DNA of 64,000 nucleotides from Selaginella tamariscina (GCA_003024785.1 PUQB01000574.1:15001-79000); one strand, 5' to 3'; counted from the first letter of the stretch, positions 23,266 to 34,913 are shown. Numbers and translations are program-made. Notes: generated from the letters alone by a model not told the origin.

Positions 23266-23653
23266 TGCACGTTATAACTAAAGTGGGCATGATATGTGAA
23301 AATGGAATATAAAATAATTACTAATTAATACTTAAGTTTTAATTATTAATTAATCATTTAATTAATATGTAATTAAGCCTTAAATATTAATTAATTAATT
23401 AATTAATCCTTCAATAACCTTACTTAGTAAGAAATATTCCTAAAATATCTTAGAATATTCATATTATTCTAAAAATAATTTACAATAATTAAGAAATACT
23501 ATCAAACATAATTACAAATGAAATCATTTTCTTATCAACATGTTAATTTTTTTATAAATACTTTCTTCCTATCATACAGAAAAATCTTCTCATTTTGTCT
23601 AAATCATCACTTTCCGGATTAATTAAATCATTTTGATCAATATCTTGATGTTA
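23266..23653. other. AT-rich spacer
   Basis: No gene is seen. TAATTAAT-type repeats at 23,340-23,400. The module 3 homology ends at its left edge. Confidence 0.55.
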
Positions 23654-24772
23654 TTACCACCACTTAACACTCTCACGAATGCAATTGGGAGTTGCCATCC
23701 TTGTTAATACATAAGATGTGATAAGAGAAGGTCTACATAAAGGCTCATTTAAAAACTGACGTTCCTTAAGAATAATATTATAAAGCACCCGGTTGATATC
23801 CTTCATTTTATAAAATTCAAAATCACGAAAAGAAAAGCTTTAGGAAATGTTTGATACGATGGATACTGCTCACAAAAGTTTTCGAGATTCTTCTTTCTGA
23901 GGCACGTATCCAAGTAGTTTACTAGCTCATCCATGATATCGGTATCAGAATATGGATCGAAAGTGATTGGATGAATACAAGCAATGTTTTGGTTGGCATA
24001 GGCTTATGAGAGAGTCGTCTACCACTAACATATGTGCATTCTTCATTATCCTTAAGCGACTGATCTCCCCATGAGTCCTAATTATTCTTTCATTCTTGAA
24101 GAAGTATGGCTTGTTTCTTTTTTTATATTGTAAAATTCGAGAGGTTTATAACATATTTGTTGGTCAAAAATCCAATCTTTACGAATCACCTTTTCTGCAA
24201 CACTATAATGTTTCTTAAGCAAATTCAATAGCGATGTTAAGTTGTGACTGCATGCATGACCAAATCCCACAAGCGCACCCATCTCCTTAAGCTTTTGAAA
24301 GAGACGATTCAACCCTGGACGAAAAATAATATCATATCGAAATTTACCATGACAAGGAATGAAATCTCCTTGTTTGATTTCTTTTTTCCTATTCTCGGGC
24401 CTTTGTCGATGAAGCAGAACACCATTAACATCCAAAACACAATATGGCCATGAGTAACATGGGATAGCATTGCCTCTTGAATACTTTGCAAATCACTTGT
24501 TTGCTCCCTTTCACATTTATCTGTTGCTATCCCTTTATTCATTTAATTGTACATCGTCCTTACAAGATTCAGATATTGCAGGCACTGAAGAAATTAATTT
24601 CGGAACTGAAGCCAATAAAAATGATGATGAAAAAACTGAAGTGGCCCCCATGGTAACAATGTTTTGAGCTGCATTATTATCCATTTCCTGCATGAACTTT
24701 GTCATTTGACATGTGGCACAAGAAATTGTCGCCAAACCCCTCTCTTACCTCATGCCAATGCTGAAAATCCAT
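23654..24772 (-). CDS. FCP1/NIF-domain HAD phosphatase-like protein (frame slips)
   Basis: A possible short first exon MDFQHWHE (24,772-24,749) precedes an acceptor at 24,688. A Ser-rich stretch follows, then the FCP1-type domain. HAD motif I region is CVLDVNGVLLHR at about 24,430. Next comes RYDIIFRPGLNRLFQKLKE, then KPYFFKNERIIRTHGE (about 24,100), the HAD motif IV block HMLVVDDS (about 24,015), and HPITFDPYSDTDIMDELVNY. The C-terminus ends IRESVKWW and a stop at 23,654. FCP1/SCP enzymes dephosphorylate phosphoserine, for example on the RNA polymerase II CTD, using DxDxT/V. Here the second Asp is Asn (DVNGV), as in a plant FCP1-like subgroup, so catalysis is doubtful. Single-base slips occur near 24,440, 24,118, 24,006 and 23,850. 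They may be decay or sequence error. It is co-oriented with the next gene, 200 bases away. Confidence 0.6.
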
Positions 24773-24969
24773 GTTCTCAATTGTTTCATTACATCTGCAA
24801 AATGATAATTAGCTGACCTTAAAATTATCAAGGTATATTATTTACCTTGTTAATGTGTGACCCATGTTTGAACTAAAAGCTTCATTAATCCTTGAGAATT
24901 TATTTTCTGTACAAATATAAAATATACAAAAATGCCTTATGTTACACTCATTTACAACTATTCGTCACT

Positions 24970-27900
24970 CTAAGAACTCATTAACAATTCTTCTTCGCTA
25001 TTACCTTCTGAGTGAGGCGAAGAAGGTCTAAGCCGCTTGTGAGATGGTTCAAGATCTTCTGTATCTTCTATTGATGTTTCCATGGGTAATGGAGTGTGTG
25101 AATGTTCTGTACTCCTCGAGATAACTTCCGGTCTAATATCTGATTGAAGTTCGTCCTCAGACTCCGACATTGAACCAGATTCGTCTTCAGAGCTATCGCA
25201 CTTATCGGGAGGGAACTTTCTCAAATACTCCTTATGGATTCGTTGGGGTAGTCAGTTGAGAACCTCTATCCACTTGTTCAGGTCCTCAACCATGGTCTTA
25301 TCCTTTTCAACGGCAAACACATGTATCCGAAGGTAACACTCCTTCAAGACGGACCCCCTAGTGCAGTAGTCAAAAACCCACATCACTGTGAGGACCCCTG
25401 ATCAAGTTGACGATGCTCCGTGCCGCTTGACTTGTAATGTTTGGATAACGTACATTGCCGAATACGTCACTCTCACTATCGGTGTATCGGATGGAGGTTC
25501 AGGGCCGTTGGAGTGCAAACAGATGCCTGGCCAGTCATTTGGAAGTTTGAAATGTTTGGCGCATTCCTAACAACCAAGTGAACAACCGAATCAATGCACT
25601 TCGGATCAGCATCATTCATATAAAATCCTGTCCAACGATGTTTATTCCTCTTGGCAAAGGCGAAGGCAAAGGTATCGGTGACATGAGCAAGAATCAAGAA
25701 ATAAATACCTGAAAACGTAGATATCAGTCAAGAGTGCAAGTATGAATTCAATAATAAATACCTTCTTTGTACATGCTTGCACGGCTAAGTTTCTCCACCA
25801 AATCCTCTAGTGTCCTGTCTGTCGAAGGATTTTTTGACACCCGCCGATCCATCACGAACAATTGAAACGGTTTCCTACAAGCAGTGATGGTACCCATAAA
25901 GTCTCCGAATCCAACAACAAACATCTGTAGGGCTTGTCGTGATTCGTAGCATCCTCCTTTATAAGGTTCAACTCGGTTCTCCGCTGCTGAAGGACTGCCA
26001 TAAGAGAAGGCGTCATCGCAATGTTCTCCTTTTGGCGTTGGCGTGCAATAGATTCTTGCCCAGATCTTCCGATTGATTCACCCATTCGACAAGCATATCA
26101 TCGTTTGTCACATGCAAATATTTGCTGACCTCTTCGTATGTTGAAGCCGAAATCCAACCCAGTTTGTGGCAGTGTATTCCCAACCACTCCTTGAAGTGCC
26201 TGACCGTCTTCAACTCCATTGCCTTGAGATGAAAAGGAGAGGTGGGTGCTGTTGTTAATCTGTAATTTGCCATCAATCACCAAATCAGCCAAGACTTCCA
26301 TCTCCTCCATCGTTGTTCCATTTAAAGGCTTCAACCATGTGAGCTTGAAATCGTTGTCTACATCCTTTAGATTGAACAGACTTAGCCTTCGGCGTCTTAC
26401 TGGGTTTCTTTGCAGACTTCTCTGAGGGCTCCACTTCACTTGTCTGCTTCTTCTTCAGTGTTCCTTTTGCAAAGGATTCCATAATCCCCAACCATTTGCA
26501 AAGATCCTATCCTCGGGACAAGAAATCAACATCATCAAAAAGGATGTTTCCTTCCCCCACCTGGGCAAAATCAACTGCTACAATTTCTTCAACTCTCTGA
26601 GAAAAAAAAGATTAATATACCGGCGAGATAAATCCCGCCCAAACAATTTGCTTACCCGGTAGTCCGCAGATTGTGTATTCCCTGCGGTAGCTCTTTGTGG
26701 TCGCTGAAGAGATTCCCACACGGCTCGCGTGTGTTTGAACTTCTCCCATATTTTGCTGTTGTAGTGGTTGGTGTCTGCAGCGTCCCATTCCGATAACTTA
26801 TGGTACTGCTCGATTGTGAGATTCGGCTTCGCTAAAAACGCCGATCTTTTCGTCAGCTTCTCACGGGTATGCTCGGAAAGTTTTGTTGCCATCGTTCCTT
26901 TGTTGTGTTCGTCGAGAAGTCGTTGGGCTGCCGTTATTGTGTGCTGGCCACTAATGATGTAGTACTTAACTGATTTTCTATTCTCCGTCTGAACCTTCCT
27001 CATTTGTTCCGGTGTTGTGATCCACACTTTGTCAGCGCCTTTGTTTTCTCTAGTATGCGCACAAAAAGCATTATGTGGAACGGTGTAAGAATTGTCGTCC
27101 TTCATCTTCTCCATGAGCTCAGCTACACGTTCCTGATTGAGTGGCCTGTAATTGAAGTTTGGGTTGACGCTGCAATACTTAACCCTACACTCGTAAATCC
27201 TATCATCCAACATCATTTCCTTGTGGCTTATTGCAGCATGGGATGCCACAGGTGCAGCTGACAAAACGACTAATGATTTTTCTTTACGATCCGAATCAAC
27301 ATGTGTGATCCCCGATTGATGCTGTTCTAATGTTCTCGGCACACTCTTCCAGCTCCCAAATTTTCTAAGCAAATTGAACGTGATCTGTAAAGAACCTGAG
27401 ACCAAGCCACCCTCTCAATCTCCTTTATGATGTCGCTGTGTTCTTCTTCAATGTGAAGAGGGACGATTGCTCCACTTGTGATTTTCTGTATTGTGAAGCA
27501 ATATCTCCTGAGAATACACCTACTCGATGAGTCTGAAGATCTTCGAAGTAGACATCCAGTTGGATCCCCTCCATAGATGGGCTTTCGTTGAGTTGAAGAA
27601 GAACTCCACGGTCAACATCATTAGTGAACACGTGAACGTCATTATCCACAAGTCGACAAAACCGAAATTAATGTTGTAACTGGCGACCTCTGGATCCGAG
27701 AACGTGACATTGGATGGAACAAGGCATATGTGTCGAGCATCGTTCAATCTGGGTTCACAGCATGCTTTCGGATGCTTGACTAGCACACCCACTTTCCATT
27801 GTTTTGCTTGTCCATGCGATGTGACAGAGGTTAGTTTGACAGCAACCATGGTTGTTCCAATGCGCTTCCCGTTTAGTTTGAAATATGGCCAAGTTGATTC

Positions 27901-28046
27901 CAGAATCCCCCTGCCCTCTTCTCCTGCTCTCGTCTTCAATGTCACCTCAATTCCACATCTGAATACAAAAATGATTAGTTCAAGCACATATCCGAGTATA
28001 ACAGATTTTATTTTAATTCTTACCCAGAATTTGACGACGACTCCAT
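24970..28046 (-). CDS. Unrecognised multi-exon gene with ParB/Srx-like domain (frame slips)
   Basis: Start MESSSNSG at 28,046 with a clean GT-AG intron (28,023-27,959), then CGIEVTLKTRAGEEGRG and a long hydrophilic region (27,958-27,400). Between about 27,170 and 26,890 lies a ParB/sulfiredoxin-like signature. It has RPLNQERVAELMEKMKDD, and about 80 residues later YYIISGQHTITAAQRLL, which resembles the GxHR..A phosphate-binding motif but has Thr for Arg. A Lys-rich segment (KKKQTSEVEPSEKSAKKPSK, about 26,450), further unidentified exons (26,300-25,300) and an acidic Ser/Glu tail ending EEELLMSS (stop 24,970) follow. There are several frame slips, plus one in-frame TGA near 25,257. No family is assigned with certainty. 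The palindrome array at 28,385 lies in its 5' region. Confidence 0.45.
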
Positions 28047-28187
28047 ACTAATGACTCGATCTCCTTGTTTAATTAAATCGTCCTTTGCAAAATAATACAC
28101 TATGAATACAAATCATATAAAAACGCACACACACTTGTATAAACCCGAATATACAAAAATAATACACAGAGAGAAGTGGACGGAATT

Positions 28188-28272
28188 AACTGTCCAAAGC
28201 TCACATTTGTGCTAGTGCAAAAGAAAGATAACATTTCGTTTTAGAACCACCAAATGTGAGCTCTGGACAGTT
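28188..28272. repeat. 21-bp imperfect inverted repeat, hairpin with 43-nt loop
   Basis: Arm 1 (28,188-28,208) and arm 2 (28,252-28,272) are reverse complements at 20 of 21 positions (core GAGCTCACATTT versus AAGCTCACATTT). Outside the arms similarity fades quickly. It lies between the ParB-like gene start and the palindrome array. Confidence 0.8.
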
Positions 28273-28384
28273 TTACATAGATTCCTAGCTTTTACTCGAA
28301 ATATTATGATAAGATGATAAAAGTAAATAAAATGAGATATGCAACTTATATATACTAATACACATATATATTCACATGGAAGGT

Positions 28385-29426
28385 GCGGCGGGATTAATCT
28401 CGCCACCCCTTCAATGCCTCCTGAAAGAGTGGGCGGGATTAATCTCGCCACCTTTCTGGAGGCCTTGAACGGGAGTGCGGAATTAATCTTGCCACCCTTC
28501 TCGGTCTCAGAGAGAACTGGCAGGATTTTTTGGCACACCCCTTCAGTGACTCCAGAAAGGCGGCGGATTAATCTCGCCCACCATGTAAGGGATGGTTAAA
28601 TGAATTCGCCACCCTTCCCAGTCCTCCATTGGTATGTTGTAAACCTTCTACGTCTCAGACAGAAACGTTTGGGATTGGTCCGACTCACCAATGGAGAAAA
28701 AAAGGAAGGGTGGCGGGATTCATCCTCCAACAGGCATTGAAGGCTCGGCGGGATTAATCCCGCCCCAGGCCTTCACTCGGTCCCTATGCGGCGGGATTAA
28801 TCCCGCCGACGCCAATTCCCTGCGCGGAATCGGCGGATTAATCCCGCGCCTAGGCCCTTCAGGCAGGCCTTTGGCGCGGGATAATCCCGCCCGATTCCGT
28901 GCAGGATGGTACGCGGCGGGATTAATCCGCCGCCCAGGCCCTTCACTCGGGCCCTAGGCGGGATTAATCCCGCGGACGCCAATGCCCTTGCGAATCGCGG
29001 GATTAATCCCGCCGCCTAGGCCCTTCAGGCAGGCCTTTGGCGGCGGGATAAATCCCGCCCGATTCTGCGCAGGGCATGCGTATGCGGTGAGATTAATCCC
29101 GTCGGACGCCAATGCTGTGCGGAATCCGGCAGGATTAATCCCGCCCCTTAGGCCCTTCAGATAGGCCAATGGCGGCGGGATAAATCCCGTCGGATTCCGT
29201 GCAAGGCATGCGTAGGCGGCGGATTAATCCCGCCGCTCCTCGGTTAGCCTTATGGGCGACGGGATTAATCCTGCCGCTCATGAGGCTAACTGAATAACCT
29301 GCTTGAAATGGCAGCGGGATTAATCCTGCCGCTCATGAGGCTAACTGAATAGCCTGCCTGAAGGGCGGCAGGATTAATCCCGCCGCTCATGAGGATAACA
29401 AATGAGCAGCGGGATTAATCCCGCTG

Positions 29427-29428
<2 letters not shown>
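28385..29428. repeat. Array of about 22 GC-rich 18-bp palindromes
   Basis: The consensus GGCGGGATTAATCCCGCC is a perfect palindrome. Clear copies have their central GGATTAATC-type core starting at 28,391, 28,436, 28,479, 28,565, 28,716, 28,751, 28,794, 28,835, 28,879, 28,919, 28,961, 29,000, 29,046, 29,090, 29,132, 29,178, 29,221, 29,262, 29,317, 29,371 and 29,412. Degenerate ones are near 28,523 and 28,598. Spacing is mostly 39-46 bases. Inter-site sequence is GC-rich and semi-conserved (TAGGCCCTTCAGGCAGGCCT, GGACGCCAATGC; later GCTCATGAGGCTAACTGAAT). Some sites have paired changes in both arms (GCAGCGGGATTAATCCCGCTGC at the last site). Function unknown. Confidence 0.95.
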
Positions 29429-29472
<44 letters not shown>

Positions 29473-30070
29473 GTATGTATATATGTATATGTGTGTGTAG
29501 GAGAGTGCGTGTGTGTGCCAGAGATAGACAAATCAGATAAAATTATATAGATACTAATACATAAATATGTATGTATATGTACATAGGTATATATATATAT
29601 GTGTATATGTATATCGTGTGTATGCGTGTGTGAAACAAATAAAATCATACAGATAAACAAACAACACAACACAACACACATATATATACAGGAGTGTGCG
29701 TGTGTGTGCGAGAGATACAATTAACAAATCAATAAAATTATACAGATACACACACACACATATATATGTGTGTGTGTGTATAGGGGTGAGCGTGTGTGTG
29801 CGAGAAATAGATAAATAAATAGAATTATACAGGAGTGTGCGTGCGTGTGCAAGAGATAAAATTAATAAATTAATATAATTATACAGATACACAAACACAA
29901 ACAACACCAGATATATATATATCTGTGTGTATATGTATACGATGTGCGTGTGTGTGCGAAGATAGAGATCTAAATTATATTATTAAGATACAACACATAA
30001 ATATATATGTGAATAAATATAAATAAATAAACTCATGAGTGTGCGTGTGAGAGAGACAGAGAGATCTCAC
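29429..30070. repeat. AC/GT and AT microsatellite tract with GTGCGTGTGTGTGCGAGA modules
   Basis: Begins with (AC)14(AT)6. A module containing GTGCGTGTGTGTGC and GAGATA followed by AATTATA..GATAC recurs near 29,500, 29,695, 29,785, 29,840 and 29,945. No gene; open frames here are simple Val-Cys or His-Thr repeats. Confidence 0.8.
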
Positions 30071-30447
30071 CTGTGTGTGAGAGAGAGAAGGACATTTCAC
30101 AGCCGCTGCCTTCCACCGCCTTACTTCTTGAAACCCTAAGAATATACCAAAACCTAAAGGAATAGAATATAATTAACCCTAATTGATATTCCTTTTAAAA
30201 TATACTTAAACCCTAAAAGAATAAACTATAGATTCGCCTTAAACAAATATTCTTTCATTATATTATCAGCGTGTGCGTGTGCGTGGGTGTATCACATACA
30301 CCTCAAGAATAAAAATCATGCAGGGGTTTAACATGTGTGTATCCATGAGAGTGTTAAAGTTTCACGTGCAGCGATACATATATACACACATAGTATTATA
30401 CACATAGACATACATACATATTAGTACATATTAATATTAGAGAGACA
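30071..30447. other. Non-coding spacer
   Basis: No gene is seen. A TTCACAGCCGCTGCCTTCC stretch and an AAACCCTAA telo-box-like motif at 30,130-30,215 are the only features. Confidence 0.5.
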
Positions 30448-31085
30448 GAGTACAGGATCATGCATGGTGTGTATGTATGAGAGAAGAGTGACAATACATA
30501 TTATGGATCATGCATGGTGTGTATGTTTGAGAAAAGAGAGATAGTACATATTAATATGGATCATGTATGGTGTGTATGTATGAGAAAAGAGAAAAAGTGT
30601 TAACAAATTAAATTCATACACATTGCATATATTAGTACACACATATACATACACACGTGTATACACATAGAATACATACATATTAGATGTGTAAATTCAA
30701 TGTGTTACATAGGGTTTAGGGTTTAGGGTTTAGGGTTAGGATGGATCGTGCATGGTGTTTATGTATGAGAGGAGTGAGTGTTATACACAGATATACATTA
30801 TACATATTACATAATATTGTAACATCAGTACATATTATGGATCATGCATGGTGTGTATGTATGAGAAAAGAGAGATAGGCTACATATTATGGATCATGAT
30901 CATGCATGGTGTGTATGTATGAGAGAAGAGAGATAGGCTACATATTATGGATCATGATCATGCATGTGTGTATGTATGAGAGAAGAGAGATAGGCTACAT
31001 ATTATGGATCATGATCATGCATGGTGTGTATGTATGAGAGAAGGGATTATGCATGATGACACTGTGTATGCATGAGAGAAGAGAT
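30448..31085. repeat. Tandem repeat, about 50-60 bp unit (GGATCATGCATGGTGTGTATG)
   Basis: The unit GGATCATGCATGGTG-TGTATGTATGAGAGAAG-AGAGATAGGCTACATATTAT is repeated with starts near 30,455, 30,505, 30,558, 30,743, 30,839, 30,891, 30,949 and 31,007. The last three carry a GATCATGATC expansion. Confidence 0.85.
30711..30740 (+). repeat. Interstitial telomere-type repeat (TTTAGGG)4
   Basis: Four consecutive plant-telomere heptamers, the last short by one T, embedded in the tandem array. It may be a scar of break repair or transposed telomeric DNA. Confidence 0.85.
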
Positions 31086-31409
31086 AGAGTGTTAACAAAT
31101 GAAAATCGTACACATTGCATATATTAGCACACATATATACATACACATGTGTATACACACAGACATACATACACGTGCACACATTAAAAGCACTTACAGA
31201 GACACATATGCACACATGCACATTGCCCTAAACCAAACTTGAGAAATTATATGTTGCTTCTTTATTAAAAACATCATGTTCAACGCATGTATGATCTATA
31301 TATACTCAATTTATGTGTATGTAACACATTGAATTTACGTATATATAAATTTATGATTGTGTTTATATATGTGTGCAAAACAAACATCGAATAATTAAGA
31401 ATAATATTA

Positions 31410-32200
31410 ATAAAACACACTATGAACATATTTTTAAATTATACATAATAATATATGATTTTATCTAATATATAGTCATATATAATTTTAATAATATATT
31501 TAATTTAATATTGATAATAAGGTTTAACATTAGAATATTCTTGAAATAATAAGAAATTAATTGAGAAAATTCTATTAATATATACAAATGTAGATTAAGT
31601 ACTGAAATAATTAACTAAATTAATTATGATAATCATGTTTAATATTGAAATATTCTGGAAAATAAGAAATAATAAAGAATATCGCATTAATATAAAGAAG
31701 ATTAATTACTCAAGTAATTAAGAAAATGATATTAATATACACACTATGAACTATTTTAAATTATACATAATAATACACCATTTTATCTAATATATAGCCA
31801 TATATAGTTTTAATAATATATATTAATTTAATATTGATAATAAGGTTTAACATAGGAATATTCTTGAAATAATAAGAAATTAATTGAGAAATCCCATTAA
31901 TATATACGAATGTAGAATAATTACTGAGGTAATTAAGAATAAGACTAATTTAATTATGATAATCAGGTTTAATATTGGAATATTCTTTGAATATTAAGAA
32001 AATAATAAAGAATATCCCATTAATATTAGGAAATGTAAATTAATTACTCGAGTAATTAAGAAAATAATAATAATAAACAGACTATGAATATATTTTAAAT
32101 GATACATAATAATATATCAATTTATTTATTGTATTAGTGTATATATATATATAATATAAACTTAATAATATATACTTAAATATTAAGATGTAGAATAATT
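31410..32200. repeat. AT-rich tandem repeat, about 330-bp unit
   Basis: Three copies start near 31,416, 31,741 and 32,076 with ACAC.CTATGAACTATTTT-AAATTATACATAATAATA. They contain TAAGGTTTAACAT.GGAATATTC and GAAATTAATTGAGAAA. The third is truncated. No coding potential. Confidence 0.8.
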
Positions 32201-32740
32201 ACAAAAATTTCGTAATATTAAACAGCTTTGAACCACTTGAATGACATTAAATGCAATTTTAAAACACTAATTGAAATTGGAGAGTATATATGTCAGACTG
32301 TCGGTTATTTGTTTCAACTCATCTTAAATTTTTTTTTTGTAATTTGAATTTCTGACATAAGTATTATCGGTCTGACATGTAATTTTGAAAATGCATTTAA
32401 TTTCCCACTTAAATTCAGATCTGGTTCTTTTTCCGGCAAGGATTTCTTCATTTCTTTATTTTTTCACTCTTTAGATTTTTTTTTCTTCTTAGTGATCAAC
32501 TCAGGAGCGACATTAAATTGGGTGCGCTATTGTTTATAGGAAAGCATGGCACCTTCAATGTTGTTTACAAGTAAAGTATTATAAACAATTTAGATATATT
32601 TATAAAGATTCACTCTCTTACATTCTCTCTTAAATTTTAGAATTTAGAGATTTAGGAATGCATTAGGATTACAATATATGCTGTTATTAATAAATTATAA
32701 ATGATATAAATAATAAATAAATTATGGTATTATTATATAT
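32201..32740. other. AT-rich spacer
   Basis: No gene is recognised. It ends where the module 4/5 duplication begins. Confidence 0.5.
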
Positions 32741-33809
32741 CTCGTATTAGACAAGAACATAGTATCTATGTACACCACATACATGGTTGGATGCATTATC
32801 ATACGTAGGTATGCATGTCTATTTATATATATGGTCGATATACATTCAAGGTGCCTTATAATATACATATTGCTATATATATATATATATATATGGTGTG
32901 TGTGTGTGTGTGTGTGTGTGTGCGCCCGTGGATGCATGCGTCTGTATGTGTTCCGCATGACAGAGATTTATAACGGAAATATAAATATAAATATATATAT
33001 ATATAGTTTAATCTTAAAATGCATAGTAGTAAATTGAATAACCAATTTTATAAGTTAACATATCGATTCAAGTAATATTTTAATAACCCGCCAAAGCAAT
33101 TTCTTTTATATTTAAAAGTGAAACTTAGATTTAATTTTGAAATTAAATGCTAATGCTGATCATGTTTTTATTAAACCGTTTTTTGACCACCAGAAACAAT
33201 ATAATACCATAATTTTTCAATGTGTTAATGTGTTTATAATAACTTCATATGGTATTTACATGCTGTTAATGTGTGTGTATGACATATACAATCACAAGGT
33301 TGGTCTAAGCAGTTCTTGTCGTTCACACACACGGTTATGATATCATAAATATTTATGTTTATTACAATCTGTAGAAGCTGTGTCAGCTTCCGTTTGATAA
33401 ACGTATGTGTTAAGTGTATATGTATGTATATATGCATACTCTTTATATGTACAAAGATCAATGTGTATACATATACATGTATATATGGTGCACGTGTATG
33501 TTGTATTCTGATATTTATATATCTTTTTACATCTCTTAATGTGTAGTCTCTAGTATATACCCATATTAATAAGAATGAATGATCAAGTGCTAAAACAAAT
33601 TTGGTTAATAAAATCAAAACAATGTTTTTTGCTTGTTAAACTTTAAACCTTCGTTCTTAACCATATTATTCTAATAGGGAATATTATAAGAGTATTTAAA
33701 CCACTGAAATATATAATAAATGAGGTTGTATACATAGTATTAATAATATTATTATATTAGCATTAGAATATTATGTTATAGAATTGGTTATATATATATA
33801 TGTGTGTGC

Positions 33810-33911
33810 ATTTGAACCATTTCTTAATATTTGTGCGTGTCATGCTTGTGCAGGGGCCATGATAATCTTCTTTGTATCGGTTCCAATTTTATCAACTGTC
33901 TCCGAAAAGAC
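33810..33911 (-). ncRNA. U6 snRNA-like gene, copy in module 4
   Basis: Plant U6 homology over the whole length, with the internal stem-loop sequence GGCCCCTGCACAAGCATG kept. The ACAGAGA box reads ACAAAGA and the AGC triad region reads TTATCATGG, both positions essential in U6. The 3' end runs into GCACACACATATAT with no T-run, so the terminator is lost. The USE-like ATCCCACATGC is at 33,967-33,977 and TATA TTTATATA at 33,935-33,942, with a 24-base spacer. Pseudogene with an intact-looking promoter. Confidence 0.8.
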
Positions 33912-34054
33912 ATTAACCAGTTTCCAGACCTTGCTATATAAAGAATATAGCTGAGGCCAATCTCATGCATGTGGGATTATTGGCGTGACACGTGGCGGCC
34001 TCCCAGTATATTGAAGGTTTAGGGTTCTTCGTTTGAGGCGCCTTCGCATGCGAA

Positions 34055-34532
34055 ATGTGGTCCGGTAAGGACAATCCACATTCTTCTCCCAGAAGATCCA
34101 GAAGAAGAAGCAAGGAGAAGGCGGATTATACACCGGCTTCCAAGACAGATGCAGATTCTACACCAGCATTCAAGAGGCGCAAGTCAGAATGCAGGTTCAA
34201 GCGGCAAATCCGCAGTTTCAATCAAGAAATCAAGTAAGAAATGTGAGTTTTCAAGCAACAACTGTGCGGATTCAAGCAGAAGTTCTACACAGGAGAACAT
34301 GAAAGAGGAGGAAGAATGCACACCGGACGTCCAGGTAGCCTCTCGATGTGGTGGACATAAATGTCCACTGGATCTCATGTGGAAATGCAGACTGGTGTGC
34401 AAATCATGGAACGAGCTCATCAAATCACCAAAATTCAGGTCAGATAGGAGTGAGCACGACATTACACACTAAGAAGAAGGGAACTGTGAACTTTGTGTCA
34501 TCTGCCACTTGCAATTGTGTCCAACCCAGAAG
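34055..34532 (+). pseudogene. F-box protein, copy 4 (exon 1 only)
   Basis: The longest N-terminal extension: MWSGKDNPHSSPRRSRRRSK.., then after a one-base slip a Lys/Ser-rich stretch and TQENMKEEEECTPDVQVASR, then the F-box remnant CPLDLMWKCRLVCKSWNELI. The leader's Arg/Ser and Lys clusters look like nuclear-localisation or phospho-regulated basic regions; this is inference only. The first helix of the F-box is short by nine bases and the tail after SDRSEHD has lost about 40 bases. A stray piece matching copy 1 exon 1 (GGATTGATTTCCCACTTGCA, 34,588 onward) sits 60 bases downstream inside the intron. No exon 2. Confidence 0.65.
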
Positions 34533-34913
34533 GTACATCATTCATATATATAAATTCATAAAATGGGTTTATCTTTAAACCCGGATTCGGATTGATTTCC
34601 CACTTGCAACGGTTTGGAAGGACGTTTGTGTGTGTGTGTGTGTGTAGATAGATAGATAGATATAGAACACACCTAGATTTTTGGTTTTACATATTCTTTT
34701 TTGAGACTCTGTATATCAACATATACTTGTGTGAGATATATATATAGTATATGTGTACTCAGTAACTCAAATGGTTATCAACACTCTTAAGTTATCAGAA
34801 GTGCATGTCTCTATTTTCTTTTCCTTTATAATATCATATATTTTACCAAAAATGAGTCAAATATCTATGTTTAAAATCTACAATTAACAAAGTCATGGGG
34901 GATACTACTGGTT

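Noticed and set aside
28691-29169. Gly/Ile/Pro-rich proteins encoded by the palindrome array
   Set aside because: Open frames on both strands only reflect translation of the GC-rich repeat (AGLIPP-type peptides); no start context or homologue.
28385-29428. CRISPR array
   Set aside because: The repeats are perfect palindromes with semi-conserved, not unique, spacers, in plant nuclear DNA with no cas genes.
29427-29907. Cys/Val or His/Thr-rich open frames
   Set aside because: They are translations of (AC)n/(GT)n microsatellites; the same applies at 5,255, 15,002, 32,722 and 60,914.
33234-33617. 127-residue minus-strand open frame
   Set aside because: Composition is dominated by TA/TG-rich DNA, and the homologous region in module 5 is interrupted.
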